From NCBI GenBank assembly GCA_029975915.1, contig JARKOC010000332.1:1-64000 (forward strand): a stretch of DNA of 64,000 nt, in the 5' to 3' direction. Shown piece by piece: positions 27,801 through 34,993 of this stretch (position 1 is its first letter; every line of letters begins with the position of its first letter). The stretch comes from Bryobacteraceae bacterium (lineage in GTDB: Bacteria > Acidobacteriota > Terriglobia > Bryobacterales > Bryobacteraceae). The notes under the pieces are model-generated. The model was not told the origin of the DNA, did no database searches, and saw nothing but the letters and a program-made list of their open reading frames with translations. The position numbers were made by a program, and so were the translations under genes.

Positions 27801-28660
27801 AGCAATTCGGGACAATTGTCTACATCGACAATGGCGGCGACTCCATCTATCACTCGCTCCAGCTTTCGGTCCGCAAGCGATTCGACGCAGGACTCCTTTT
27901 CAATCTCGCTTACACGTTTGGCAAGTCCATCGATAACCAGTCACTCGACCCCATTGGTTCATCGACTTCGGGCGCACTGACGACAACCTCTGACCGCACC
28001 CCGGCCGACGCCCGCAACTACTCAAACGAGCGGGGCCGCTCAGACTTCGACCGGCGCCATGTGCTGAATGTCACCGCGGTCTACGAACTCCCGTTCGGAC
28101 GCCGCAAGCGCTTCGGCGCCGAATGGGGTCCGCTCATGAATGCAATCGCAGGCGGGTGGAGCTTGAACGGATTCGCTACCTATATGTCAGGTGAGCCCTT
28201 CAGCGTCCGTTCGGGCGTTTTGACAGCGAATTCGGCCTCGCAATCCAGAGCCGAGATCGTGGGTCCCATGCCCGAGGCGAAGCTCCAATCGGTCCCTGGG
28301 GTGGTGGGGCCGGTGATGTTCGCCAGCGCCGCCGGATTTGCCATTCCAGTTCCAGGCTCGCTCGGAGCAGGCCGCAACATCTTCACCGGCCCATCATTCA
28401 AGTCCATGGATCTCGGCCTTGCCAAAGCATTCCGGACGGCAGAGCGCACCCGGCTGGTCTTCCGAGCTGAGGCGTTTAACGCCTTCAACCACCCGAACTT
28501 CGAGAACCCCCGCTCGGCATCGTCAGGCAACCCCAGCATCTTGTCGCCGTTGTTTGGCCAGACCTGCTGCGTCACGATGTCCACGGCATCCTCGGCCAAT
28601 GTTCTGCCTCAGGGCGAATCATGGCGCGTCGTCCAACTCGCCCTCAAATTGGAATTCTAG
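24890..28660 (+). CDS. Oar-like TonB-dependent receptor with carboxypeptidase-regulatory N-terminal domain
   Basis: About 1256 residues from the ATG at 24890, with GGGAG 5 bp upstream; the upstream in-frame ATG at 24860 lacks such a site. The signal TQFFRRVALIVSAFLCLNAQ leads into a CarboxypepD_reg domain (ALSGTLTDPSGATVP), a plug-like region with SLPLNGRNPLTLLILEPG and TIDGIEANESSNP, and a long barrel ending LKLEF with terminal Phe. It is the largest of the four paralogues in the window and the start is the least certain part. Substrate unknown; its 3-prime neighbour is a DUF1326-like secreted protein. Confidence 0.9.
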   Translation: MTQFFRRVALIVSAFLCLNAQSATTALSGTLTDPSGATVPMAEISLSSVSTGIVLRQMTNSSGLFSFASIPAGVYSLTASKPAFKTLRLRTLTLQVSSPLHLDLTLSLGDSSDSVSVSASAAPLETSSAALGNVIEQRAIASLPLNGRNPLTLLILEPGVSQRSGNTITVNGARSAANNITIDGIEANESSNPNAVNNVFRLTPDSVQEFKVTTSNPTPEEGRNSGASISIATRSGTNELHGRAFHFFRNTALNADEFFAKAQGNEKPDIKLNQYGFDLGGPVRRNRTFFFGSWQGQQINYAQSVDTVLGDSVDLYTATARSGIFRYFVVDPSSPLVIDGQRITQNSPLLVDPSNGMLKPGVVNCTTAGQTNCVASYNIFAADPAHIGADKAAFAVLNSYPLPNSYAAGDGLNTGVYVWNPPIRVRGPQLMGRVDHIFNPNNTVFARYLYGDNQSLNGDPLNGRPQVLPGFPPRGEVFRPAHNAAVSWRRVVTPRIVNELTAGFARFKFLFTRGEANPSFPDMPAFVFNNSDVDYTNFPRTDRTINTYQLIDNLSVVSGAHQYRFGVNIRFYQHNDIRGDLGGGGVTPFISLSRTIRPPAGFDTPALATSSRAGISSADNNRLLNAINDLLGIPARIQQLFLGDLQSDTFLPYRTGPNSVSLWVQGQRLRQYNFYAQDEYKAARNLTVHYGVRWEINPAPTEAAGRVWVPDRMIDGSKGLVSFVPAKTWFQNNNLGAFAPRLSLAWAPGRSGRTVLRTGYGIAFDTLSSFQVTAVALRVPGQQYTCSSTLGGTTTPGCAAVPDVRLGQGFPTEMAAPSLKPSSFLTPPLQSLSNAPAATVFDQGLRVPTVHQWNFTLQHDLHRGLVVQGAYVGRRGTRLYRSFNINQIDAKPILPSFLAMQSNVAKGCAPSGSGCPSGVSPSPVAIVDQGVVTAAFVNTTTTRTELAQNAAGSLVTRIEQTTLAGKYRPNQQFGTIVYIDNGGDSIYHSLQLSVRKRFDAGLLFNLAYTFGKSIDNQSLDPIGSSTSGALTTTSDRTPADARNYSNERGRSDFDRRHVLNVTAVYELPFGRRKRFGAEWGPLMNAIAGGWSLNGFATYMSGEPFSVRSGVLTANSASQSRAEIVGPMPEAKLQSVPGVVGPVMFASAAGFAIPVPGSLGAGRNIFTGPSFKSMDLGLAKAFRTAERTRLVFRAEAFNAFNHPNFENPRSASSGNPSILSPLFGQTCCVTMSTASSANVLPQGESWRVVQLALKLEF

Positions 28661-28877
28661 CGATTGGGTAGCGTCTGGCGACCGCGACCGCCAAGCGCCC
28701 TGCGAAGGAAGTAAATGCAATAGCCCCGCGCAGCCCCTGTGCCCGAGTCAAAGACGAAGTGCGACGTCCGGGATCTCAGCCGCGCTGGTTCAAGCTGAGG
28801 TATGCTCCGGCTGGATCTCGTCCATCTTTGGTGTGACAATGAAACCGGCCGAATCCCACGGCTGGAGGTGAAACGCG

Positions 28878-29549
28878 ATGCGGTGTGCGTTTTTCCTGCT
28901 CATGGTTCTGCCCCTTACGGCACAAGATGATGTCATCAGGGGCGAATACGTTGAAGACCGTTCAAACCACGTACACGGCTGTTACTGTGAGTGGTCCGGC
29001 CAGAGCCAGACCGGAGGCCGCGAGGCCATGCTGGCGTGGCGTGTCCGCTCCGGCAATTATGCAGGCGTTGACCTCGCCGGCACTGTGTTCGCGCTGATCG
29101 TGCTTGGAGACGCCAACCTGAGTTTTGGCTGGGCGGCGCAGTTCACGCCACCTCCGCGACGCAGCGTCCTCGTTGTGGACGAAAAGGCCAGTGCCCTGCA
29201 AAAGCGAGCCATTGAGTCCCTGATTCGGGATCGTTTTGCTGTCATGGCCGGCCGGATTGTCGCCACGCGCCAGTCCGGCATTGATTTCCAGATTTCGCCA
29301 GAGGGAGCATCGGTCTCATCGCCAAGGCTGTTCGAGATGAGGATGCGGAAGGCCCGTCTGCCCGAGGACAATCTGCCCGGAGCCACGAAGTGGTACGACT
29401 CATTCCTGCCGATGGCCACGGGAGAACTCGGGACGACGCTGATCAACCGATGGTCGGGGGATGAGTTCCGGTTCACCTGGTCGAGAGAGGAGCCGACGAC
29501 GTCCGGCTACTACGGGACGTTCAGTTTCTTCACCCGTCCGCCGACCTGA
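28878..29549 (+). CDS. Secreted DUF1326-like protein
   Basis: A 223-residue protein with a short signal peptide (CAFFLLMVLPLTAQ) and a strong GGAGGTGAAA ribosome site. The early region (VIRGEYVEDRSNHVHGCYC, then an AWRVRSGNYAGVDLAG segment) resembles DUF1326, a family of unknown role with a Cys-containing N terminus. The family match is from recall of its pattern. It is followed by a convergent hydrolase gene. No function can be assigned; candidates from its Cys and export are metal binding or envelope stress. Confidence 0.55.
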   Translation: MRCAFFLLMVLPLTAQDDVIRGEYVEDRSNHVHGCYCEWSGQSQTGGREAMLAWRVRSGNYAGVDLAGTVFALIVLGDANLSFGWAAQFTPPPRRSVLVVDEKASALQKRAIESLIRDRFAVMAGRIVATRQSGIDFQISPEGASVSSPRLFEMRMRKARLPEDNLPGATKWYDSFLPMATGELGTTLINRWSGDEFRFTWSREEPTTSGYYGTFSFFTRPPT

Positions 29550-29603
29550 TTTCGCGGCCGTTCAGCAACTCGGAGATGGTACGGGTGGCCTCGCGGGCAC
29601 ATC

Positions 29604-30443
29604 CTATTGCCGGGGTTTGGTGATCTCGCCGTAAAGCTCAGGCCGCCGCTCCTGGATGAGTTGCACAGGCGCGCCGTCTTTCAAGGCAACCGTCGCCATG
29701 ACGATCTGGTCGCTCTCGCCTGTGTTCTGCGCGACGATGGTCCCGCGCGGGTTGATGACGAGGGTACGTTTGGGATGAACGAATGCCAGCCAGACTCCGT
29801 TCTCATAGGCGCGGACACGCATCATCTGATCGTTCATCTCGCTGTAACTGCCCCAAGCCGGAACGAGGATAAATTGTGCGCCCCGGAGCGTAAGGATTCG
29901 GGCCGTTTCAGGCAGTTGGCGGTCGAAGCAAATGAGCGTGCCCCAGCGGCCCAGAGCCGTATTGGCGACGGGGAATTCATCACCCTTGCTGTTGAACGGC
30001 TCGTCGTTTGCCGTGTGCGACTTTGAATAGCGGGACACAACCTTCCCCTCGGGCGAGAAGATGACCGCGGTGTTATACATGCGGTCATCGCGCCGTTCGG
30101 CGAACCCAATCAGAAGGTGGATTTTCAGTTCGCGGGCCAAGGCAGCAGCCCGAGTCATCATTGGGCCGTCGACGCGTTCGCCGACACTGAAGTACCGTTC
30201 GCGGTCGAGGCCGGGTGAGCGATGCTGGTTGGCCACGTATCCCTCAAGGAATCCCTCTGGAGTCGCCACCACTTGCGCTCCGCGCGCCGCCGCCTCCCGT
30301 GCGTACTTCTCCAGCAGCCTGAAGTTGGACTCCTTATCCCACGGCGTGGGGGTCAGGCTCAGGCCGGCAAAGACAAATGTGGCGTCGGCGGCGCCGGCCA
30401 AAGCCGCGGAGAGCAGGACTGAGGAAAGACATCTCAGAAGCAT
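29604..30443 (-). CDS. Secreted carbon-nitrogen hydrolase (nitrilase superfamily)
   Basis: About 279 residues from the ATG at 30443. A signal peptide (LLRCLSSVLLSAALAGA) is followed by the CN-hydrolase fold with the Glu-Lys-Cys triad: Glu in VVATPEGFLEG (about residue 58), Lys in YSKSHTAND (about 138) and Cys in GTLICFDRQLPE (about 170). Members cleave amides or nitriles, and export suggests action on a periplasmic amide. It is downstream of an isomerase gene on the same strand at 64 bp distance. Substrate cannot be told from sequence. Confidence 0.9.
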   Translation of the reverse strand: MLLRCLSSVLLSAALAGAADATFVFAGLSLTPTPWDKESNFRLLEKYAREAAARGAQVVATPEGFLEGYVANQHRSPGLDRERYFSVGERVDGPMMTRAAALARELKIHLLIGFAERRDDRMYNTAVIFSPEGKVVSRYSKSHTANDEPFNSKGDEFPVANTALGRWGTLICFDRQLPETARILTLRGAQFILVPAWGSYSEMNDQMMRVRAYENGVWLAFVHPKRTLVINPRGTIVAQNTGESDQIVMATVALKDGAPVQLIQERRPELYGEITKPRQ

Positions 30444-30507
30444 AGCCTGGGTCCTTTGCGCAAGCCGGATTTGGCCGCCACGATTCGTGCGGTCCGCGGC
30501 CCAGTTG

Positions 30508-31365
30508 CTAGGCAAGAGCGAGGATCGAATCAAAGCGGCTGCAGGTGTCGCGGAGATAGGCTTCATCGCCGCCTGCCATCTCGAGGGTCGCCGATCCTTT
30601 GTAGCCGATGGTCCTAATCGCAGAGGCGACTGCCTTCCAGTCGATGTCGCCCTGGCCGAGCACCAACCGCTGGCCGGGTACTCGTTTAATGGAGGCTTCC
30701 TTGAAATGGAGCTTGACGATGCGCTTGTTCAGAGTCAGGATCCAGTCCTGCGGGTAACCGATGTTCATGCTGACGATGTTGCCAACGTCGAAGTAGGCGC
30801 GAACCCAGGGAGTTTTGAAGTCATCGACGTAACGGGCAAATTCGAGAGGACTCAGTAGGAACTTGTTGCCGACGTTTTCCATCGCGATGATGACCTTCAA
30901 CTCGGCCGCTAGCGGCAGGATCTTACGGACCTGCTGGACTGACCTGGTCCAGGCATCCTCATAGCGCGTTTCTGGGTTGACCACGGCGGGGACCAAAAGA
31001 ACCGTTTCTGCTCCCCAGAAGTGGGCATTCCGGATGCTGGTTTCCAGCCCCGTCATGCTTTCCTTGACGACCGCCGGGTCAGCGGATGAGAGAGGGAACT
31101 TCCAGTGGGCCTGGTTCATTACAGAATGGATCCGGACGCCTGCGGCTTCAGCGCCCTTCTTGATCTCATCTGCATCCCGCTGATCTGGAGTCGTGTAGCA
31201 TTCAACCTCGGGGAAGCCGGTGTCCCGGGCGAGTTTGAACCGGTCGGCAATGGACAGTTCCTTGGGCAACATTCCAAAGACAAGACCCTTGGTGAGCGGC
31301 AGCGGAGCCGCATTGGCGGCGAGGACGGGGGCGAGTGACGCCGCGCAGAATTCTCTTCGGTTCAT
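30508..31365 (-). CDS. Exported sugar phosphate isomerase/epimerase (TIM barrel)
   Basis: A 285-residue TIM-barrel protein with a Tat-like signal (MNRREFCAASLAPVLAANAA) and an AAGGAG ribosome site 8 bp upstream. IIAMENVGN (about residue 148), RAYFDVGNI (about 179), LHFKEASI (about 211) and ATLEMAGG (about 253) carry the metal-binding Glu/Asp/His residues of the xylose-isomerase-like family. It resembles the two other exported members in the window. It lies between the hydrolase and the aminotransferase genes, all on the minus strand, which suggests one transcript with short gaps. Confidence 0.88.
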   Translation of the reverse strand: MNRREFCAASLAPVLAANAAPLPLTKGLVFGMLPKELSIADRFKLARDTGFPEVECYTTPDQRDADEIKKGAEAAGVRIHSVMNQAHWKFPLSSADPAVVKESMTGLETSIRNAHFWGAETVLLVPAVVNPETRYEDAWTRSVQQVRKILPLAAELKVIIAMENVGNKFLLSPLEFARYVDDFKTPWVRAYFDVGNIVSMNIGYPQDWILTLNKRIVKLHFKEASIKRVPGQRLVLGQGDIDWKAVASAIRTIGYKGSATLEMAGGDEAYLRDTCSRFDSILALA

Positions 31366-31420
31366 GGCAGGCTCTCCTTTGCTTGGTAGTCGTAATGCTA
31401 TCGAATCTCATCACGGACTG

Positions 31421-32731
31421 TCAGATCTTGGACAGTTCAGCGGCGTGTTTCCTGATTTTGCCGATCGCCGTGGCGATGTCTTCCATGTCGGCGCGTGTGG
31501 CTAACAAGGCCGACTGCGGCAGCCACATGCCCTCGCGGCAGAGCCGGTCGTTGGCCGGGCAATGGTTACGTTCCCGCCAATGGGCGATTTCCTGCTGCGT
31601 GTAGACCGCCCGGAAGGTGCGGGAGTTCAGCGTGTTCTCAAGAAACGCCTCGCGGTTGAGCGGCCCGTATCCGGCTGAGATGGGCACACCCTCGGCGCGG
31701 GCCGCTTTCAAGAACCGCTCACGGGATAAGCCGGAGAAGGCTTCGGCGTCGTAGCGGAGCATGTAGAGGTGGTAAGCGTTGCGGGTACAGCCGCCGTACA
31801 TGCGGGCGGGCCTGATGCCGGGAATCTCCTTGAGCAGCGCCGTGAGCGTGGCGGCATTCTCCTCGCGGCGCTTGGCCTGCTCGTCCAGACGGGTCAGTTG
31901 AGCCATGAGGACGGATGCCTGAAACTCGGATAATCGGAGGTTGATCCCGTTGGTCCCCTTCGGGTCGGCCGGCCCCTCGTCGGGGGTGCGGTAGTGGGAA
32001 TGGAAACCGTAAGCGCGGCGATAGAGAGTCTCATCGTTGGTGACGGCCGCGCCAGCCTCTCCACCTGGGAGGTTCTTGAACTTCTGGAAGCTGAAGCAGC
32101 CGAGGTGTCCGATGGTGGCGGCCTTTCTGCCGCGCCATTCGGAGAGGTGGGCCTGGCAGGCGTCTTCGATGACAGGGACGCTGCGCCGTTTGGAGATGTC
32201 CATGATGCGGTCCATGTCGGCGACGTAGCCGCCTAGGTGGACGGGCATGATGCAGCGGGTGCGAGGAGTAATCAGAGCCTCGATCTTTCCGGCGTCTATG
32301 AGCCCGGCGTCAGGATCGGAATCGGCAAAGACGGGCAGGGCGTAATGGGCCAGAATCGAGTTGATCGTGGCGATGAAAGTGTAGGGCGAAACGATGACTT
32401 CGTCCTTGGGCCCCACATCGAGCGCATGGAGCGAAGCCATGAGCGCGCTGGTCCCGTTGGCGGTTGCGAGGCAGTGGCGGGCGCCCATGCGAGCGGCCCA
32501 AGCCTGTTCGAAGTCGCGGACAAAATGACCTTCCTTCCGCCACCACTTGCAGGCGCGCAGAGCTTCGATGAGTTTTGCTTCGTCCTGTGGCTCGGACTGA
32601 GGCCAAGAGGGCCAGGACTTCTTCCGCACTGGTTCGCCGCCCAGGATGGCTGGCTTCTGGTCCGCGGCGCGGCCGGTTGACTGTGTGAGGGCGAGAGCCG
32701 GTCCTGCTCCCAAAAAGAAACGACGGCGCAT
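31421..32731 (-). CDS. DegT/DnrJ/EryC1/StrS-family aminotransferase with export signal
   Basis: A 436-residue PLP-dependent enzyme of the sugar-aminotransferase family. The PLP lysine is in GCFSFQKFKNLPGGEAG (about residue 206-220), VIEDACQAHLSEW supplies the cofactor-ring Asp, and GTSALMASLHAL is the phosphate-binding region. Start RBS AAAGGAGG is 8 bp upstream. Unusually the N terminus is MRRRFFLGAGPALAL, a Tat-like signal, suggesting that the PLP enzyme is folded and then exported; most relatives make amino-sugars in the cytosol. It is upstream of the isomerase and hydrolase genes on the same strand. The substrate is unknown. Confidence 0.85.
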   Translation of the reverse strand: MRRRFFLGAGPALALTQSTGRAADQKPAILGGEPVRKKSWPSWPQSEPQDEAKLIEALRACKWWRKEGHFVRDFEQAWAARMGARHCLATANGTSALMASLHALDVGPKDEVIVSPYTFIATINSILAHYALPVFADSDPDAGLIDAGKIEALITPRTRCIMPVHLGGYVADMDRIMDISKRRSVPVIEDACQAHLSEWRGRKAATIGHLGCFSFQKFKNLPGGEAGAAVTNDETLYRRAYGFHSHYRTPDEGPADPKGTNGINLRLSEFQASVLMAQLTRLDEQAKRREENAATLTALLKEIPGIRPARMYGGCTRNAYHLYMLRYDAEAFSGLSRERFLKAARAEGVPISAGYGPLNREAFLENTLNSRTFRAVYTQQEIAHWRERNHCPANDRLCREGMWLPQSALLATRADMEDIATAIGKIRKHAAELSKI

Positions 32732-33005
32732 TACATCCGCCTCCTTTACGCGATTAGCACTATACCGCAGTCAGTGAGGCACCGGGGTTGAGAGCTGAAA
32801 CCAAGGCGCCGATATCCGCGAAACCAATCGTGTTCATGCGGTGGTTGGCCAGGGGGAACCCGCTCACGTTGTCCTGTCCGCACTGGCCAGGCCTATCGTC
32901 GGCCGTGGTCTAGCCAGGCAGCACGCATGTTGGCGGTCGCGTGTTTTGTCCGGAGGCATTTGCCTTTAGTCCTCCCGGCATGGAGGACCGCCAGCGACTG
33001 GCTGT
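32732..33005. other. Intergenic stretch with two small hairpins, possible transcript end
   Basis: No gene is seen. AGGCA/TGCCT (about 32954-32965) and a perfect 7-bp stem GTCCTCC/GGAGGAC (32969-32988) lie 18 bp beyond the stop of the FecR-like gene. They could stop transcription of the lasso-peptide operon, but no T run follows in that direction, so a terminator is only a possibility. Confidence 0.35.
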
Positions 33006-33530
33006 CTACTGGCTTGGACTCACGGACGGGGGCGTAGAAGTCGCGACAACTCCCAGTCCCGCTGCCGCCGCAGCTGCGCTCCCCAGCACGATGGCGATAT
33101 TCCTTGCGGTCCAGAAGCCGGCACGTCTTTTGTCGTTGCTGACGCTGTAGGATCCTCGCTCAGAGGAGACGGTCACGACCCTGCCCGATTCGGCGAGAAC
33201 CGGGGAATCCAGACGTTTCAAGTCGTATGCGGCTTCCCCGGACAGCAGGCGGAAAAGGGGTTTGCCGCCAGCGAGTTCGACTCTGGCGCGGGAGCCCGGC
33301 GCCACGGCGACTCTTGAGCCGTTCTCGAAGGTAAATGTCACAGGCCCGGAACCGGCGGTGGTCTCGTCACCCGGCATAATTGGCCAGGATGGGATCCCGC
33401 TGGGGTTCACCTCCACGCCCCTCAGAGTGAAAGGTTGAGCGGCGGTGGCGGTGGCCAGCCTTGTCGTTTGGCCAAACATCAGGCCCTGGATCGCAAATGT
33501 TGTAAGCAGCAGTAAACGAGTGGAGAGCAT
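33006..33530 (-). CDS. FecR-like secreted/anchored protein beside lasso-peptide genes
   Basis: A 174-residue protein. The N terminus (TRLLLLTTFAIQGLMFGQ) is a signal segment. The middle shows a FecR-like pattern: FTFENGSRVAVAPGSRARVEL, then FRLLSGEAAYDL. Near the C terminus is a hydrophobic helix (ARNIAIVLGSAAAAAAGLGVVA), followed by Ser/Pro residues, so it may be anchored in the inner membrane. FecR-type proteins sense or relay outer-membrane signals to sigma factors, but no sigma factor is in view. It is 83 bp after the PqqD-like gene on the same strand, so it may belong to the lasso operon. Confidence 0.6.
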   Translation of the reverse strand: MLSTRLLLLTTFAIQGLMFGQTTRLATATAAQPFTLRGVEVNPSGIPSWPIMPGDETTAGSGPVTFTFENGSRVAVAPGSRARVELAGGKPLFRLLSGEAAYDLKRLDSPVLAESGRVVTVSSERGSYSVSNDKRRAGFWTARNIAIVLGSAAAAAAGLGVVATSTPPSVSPSQ

Positions 33531-33613
33531 ACGACCTCATGCGGCGGACACAAACCGCTCGCCTTTAGTTTACCCGGCACGGATGTGAGAATCAAGACTT
33601 AAGTTATTTGTAA

Positions 33614-33910
33614 TCAATCAGTTGTATGACAAATGACAGACGAGCGGCGCGCGAGGCCGCGACGCTCCAACTCCTCGGCGAGATCCCTAACGTCCTGCTC
33701 CAGAGTGTTGGGATCCACATCGTATTCAGCCAACAGCAGCTGACATATCTGCGCCAAAGTGCAGCCTTCCGAAGCGAGTTGCCATATTCTTGACCCCGTT
33801 TCGTCCAGCGTGTAGTAGATGCCCGAATGCAGATCCAGGATCACGGTCTCCTGCCCGGCATGCCGCGCCATGACATGGTTGGGCGTCTCCAGGCCGTAAG
33901 ACAACGTCAT
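33614..33910 (-). CDS. PqqD-like RiPP recognition element (lasso B1 protein)
   Basis: A 98-residue PqqD-fold protein. The domain reads from ILDLHSGIYYTLDETGSRIWQLA through LAEYDVDPNTLEQDVRDLAEEL, the hallmarks of the beta-wing/helix platform that binds the leader peptide and gives it to the B2 protease. In lasso-peptide clusters this stand-alone protein is called B1. The start overlaps the stop of the upstream kinase gene by ATGA, so the two are translationally coupled. It is expected to bind the Y-x2-P-x-L leader motif of the precursor gene encoded two genes upstream. Confidence 0.9.
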   Translation of the reverse strand: MTLSYGLETPNHVMARHAGQETVILDLHSGIYYTLDETGSRIWQLASEGCTLAQICQLLLAEYDVDPNTLEQDVRDLAEELERRGLARRSSVICHTTD

Positions 33911-34764
33911 ACATCCGCCCCCAAATTGGCTAGAATTTTTTGCCGGACCTCCCCAAGGACGGAATAGCGTCGCGGGAAATCCAACCTGTAGAAATGCGGA
34001 AACTCCACCATCCGCGCCAGGTGATCGAAATGGCGGGCGATCAGGTCCCTGTCATCCAGGTCGAGCAAGAACGCGTGGCTGACCAGTTCTATGAGTGCGT
34101 CTGCCGCGCTGACGGCCTCGATGTTGATCTCTCCGGCACCCTCCTGGCGAAGGAAATAGACCTGTCGCAGCGGCGCTGGGGCGGTGGAGAAGCCAATGCA
34201 GCCATCGGTCAGAATCCGGAACTTGGCAGTGTAGCCGGCTGCTTGAACGCGGCCGGTTCCGGGCGGCAGCAGAGCCGCCCGACTGTCTGGCCAGAGCCTC
34301 AACGATCCATGTCCCGGCCTAGCCTGCCACTGCCCATCATCTGATTGCTCGATATGCAGACCGTCGTCAGTAATCAACTTGGCGCCGTTCAGCGCAAAGG
34401 CGGTAGCCAGCGTCGATTTCCCCATTCCAGACTGGCCGAGGAAGGCCAAGGCTCCACCGTCCACAACTACAGCACTTCCGTGAAATACAAGTTTGCGCTG
34501 GCAACTCAAAGCCAGAGGGAGGACTTGGTTCTGATAGAGGTGTTCAATCGTCTCTTGGGAGGCGCCGGACAACGCCCTTGAACTGATTGATGTGCCGTCG
34601 CGCGAAATAGCAAACTCAGCCAAGTCTGGAAACTGGAGGACGTAGCCCTGACTGGTACGGAAGAAGCGGAGCCAATCACCGCCGCCAGGCAGCCTCCAGA
34701 CATGGTACAGTTCCCCCCATCGAGCGATGCCGCCATTCGGACCGCTATTACCAGACACGATCAC
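33907..34764 (-). CDS. HPr kinase-like protein (lasso-peptide kinase)
   Basis: A 285-residue protein with GTG start, 9 bp after the precursor stop. The C-terminal part has a P-loop GQSGMGKST (about residue 111) and a LITDDGLHI motif (about 130), as in the C-terminal kinase domain of HPr kinase/phosphorylase, without its N-terminal HPr-binding domain in recognisable form. In some Firmicutes lasso clusters a homologue phosphorylates a C-terminal Ser of the precursor. Here the predicted core ends in Ser-Ser-Ala-Lys, so phosphorylation of one of these Ser is possible but not shown. It ends overlapping the B1 gene. Confidence 0.82.
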   Translation of the reverse strand: MIVSGNSGPNGGIARWGELYHVWRLPGGGDWLRFFRTSQGYVLQFPDLAEFAISRDGTSISSRALSGASQETIEHLYQNQVLPLALSCQRKLVFHGSAVVVDGGALAFLGQSGMGKSTLATAFALNGAKLITDDGLHIEQSDDGQWQARPGHGSLRLWPDSRAALLPPGTGRVQAAGYTAKFRILTDGCIGFSTAPAPLRQVYFLRQEGAGEINIEAVSAADALIELVSHAFLLDLDDRDLIARHFDHLARMVEFPHFYRLDFPRRYSVLGEVRQKILANLGADV

Positions 34765-34773
34765 CTTCCGCGC

Positions 34774-34935
34774 CTACTTGGCGCTGCTGGGTGGTCCACC
34801 TTCGGCCCGCTTTCCATGCCAATCGGTGCCCGAGTGCCCGCGGCCCTTGGTCAGTTCCCGCATTGAGCCGCGAACGTGGAGCGCCGGCTTGTTGTACGGC
34901 TTCTTTGGAGCCTTGTTCGGAGGCGGTTGCGTCAT
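34774..34935 (-). CDS. Lasso-peptide precursor
   Basis: A 53-residue peptide starting at the ATG at 34935, preceded by purine-rich GAGAGAGGG. The leader (residues 1-30) holds the conserved Y14, P17, L19, G23 and T29, exactly the Y-x2-P-x-L-x3-G-x5-T pattern of lasso leaders bound by B1. The Thr at -2 sets the cut after Lys30. The predicted core starts at Gly31, and a ring GRGHSGTD would close from Gly1 to the Asp8 side chain. The 15-residue tail begins WHGKRAEGG and ends PPSSAK. Only one core copy is present. It lies 58 bp after the cyclase stop and 9 bp before the kinase start. Confidence 0.88.
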   Translation of the reverse strand: MTQPPPNKAPKKPYNKPALHVRGSMRELTKGRGHSGTDWHGKRAEGGPPSSAK

Positions 34936-34993
34936 ATTGCAGCCCTCTCTCAAACATAACCGTAATTGATTGTCCTGACAATAGCCGATTCTC

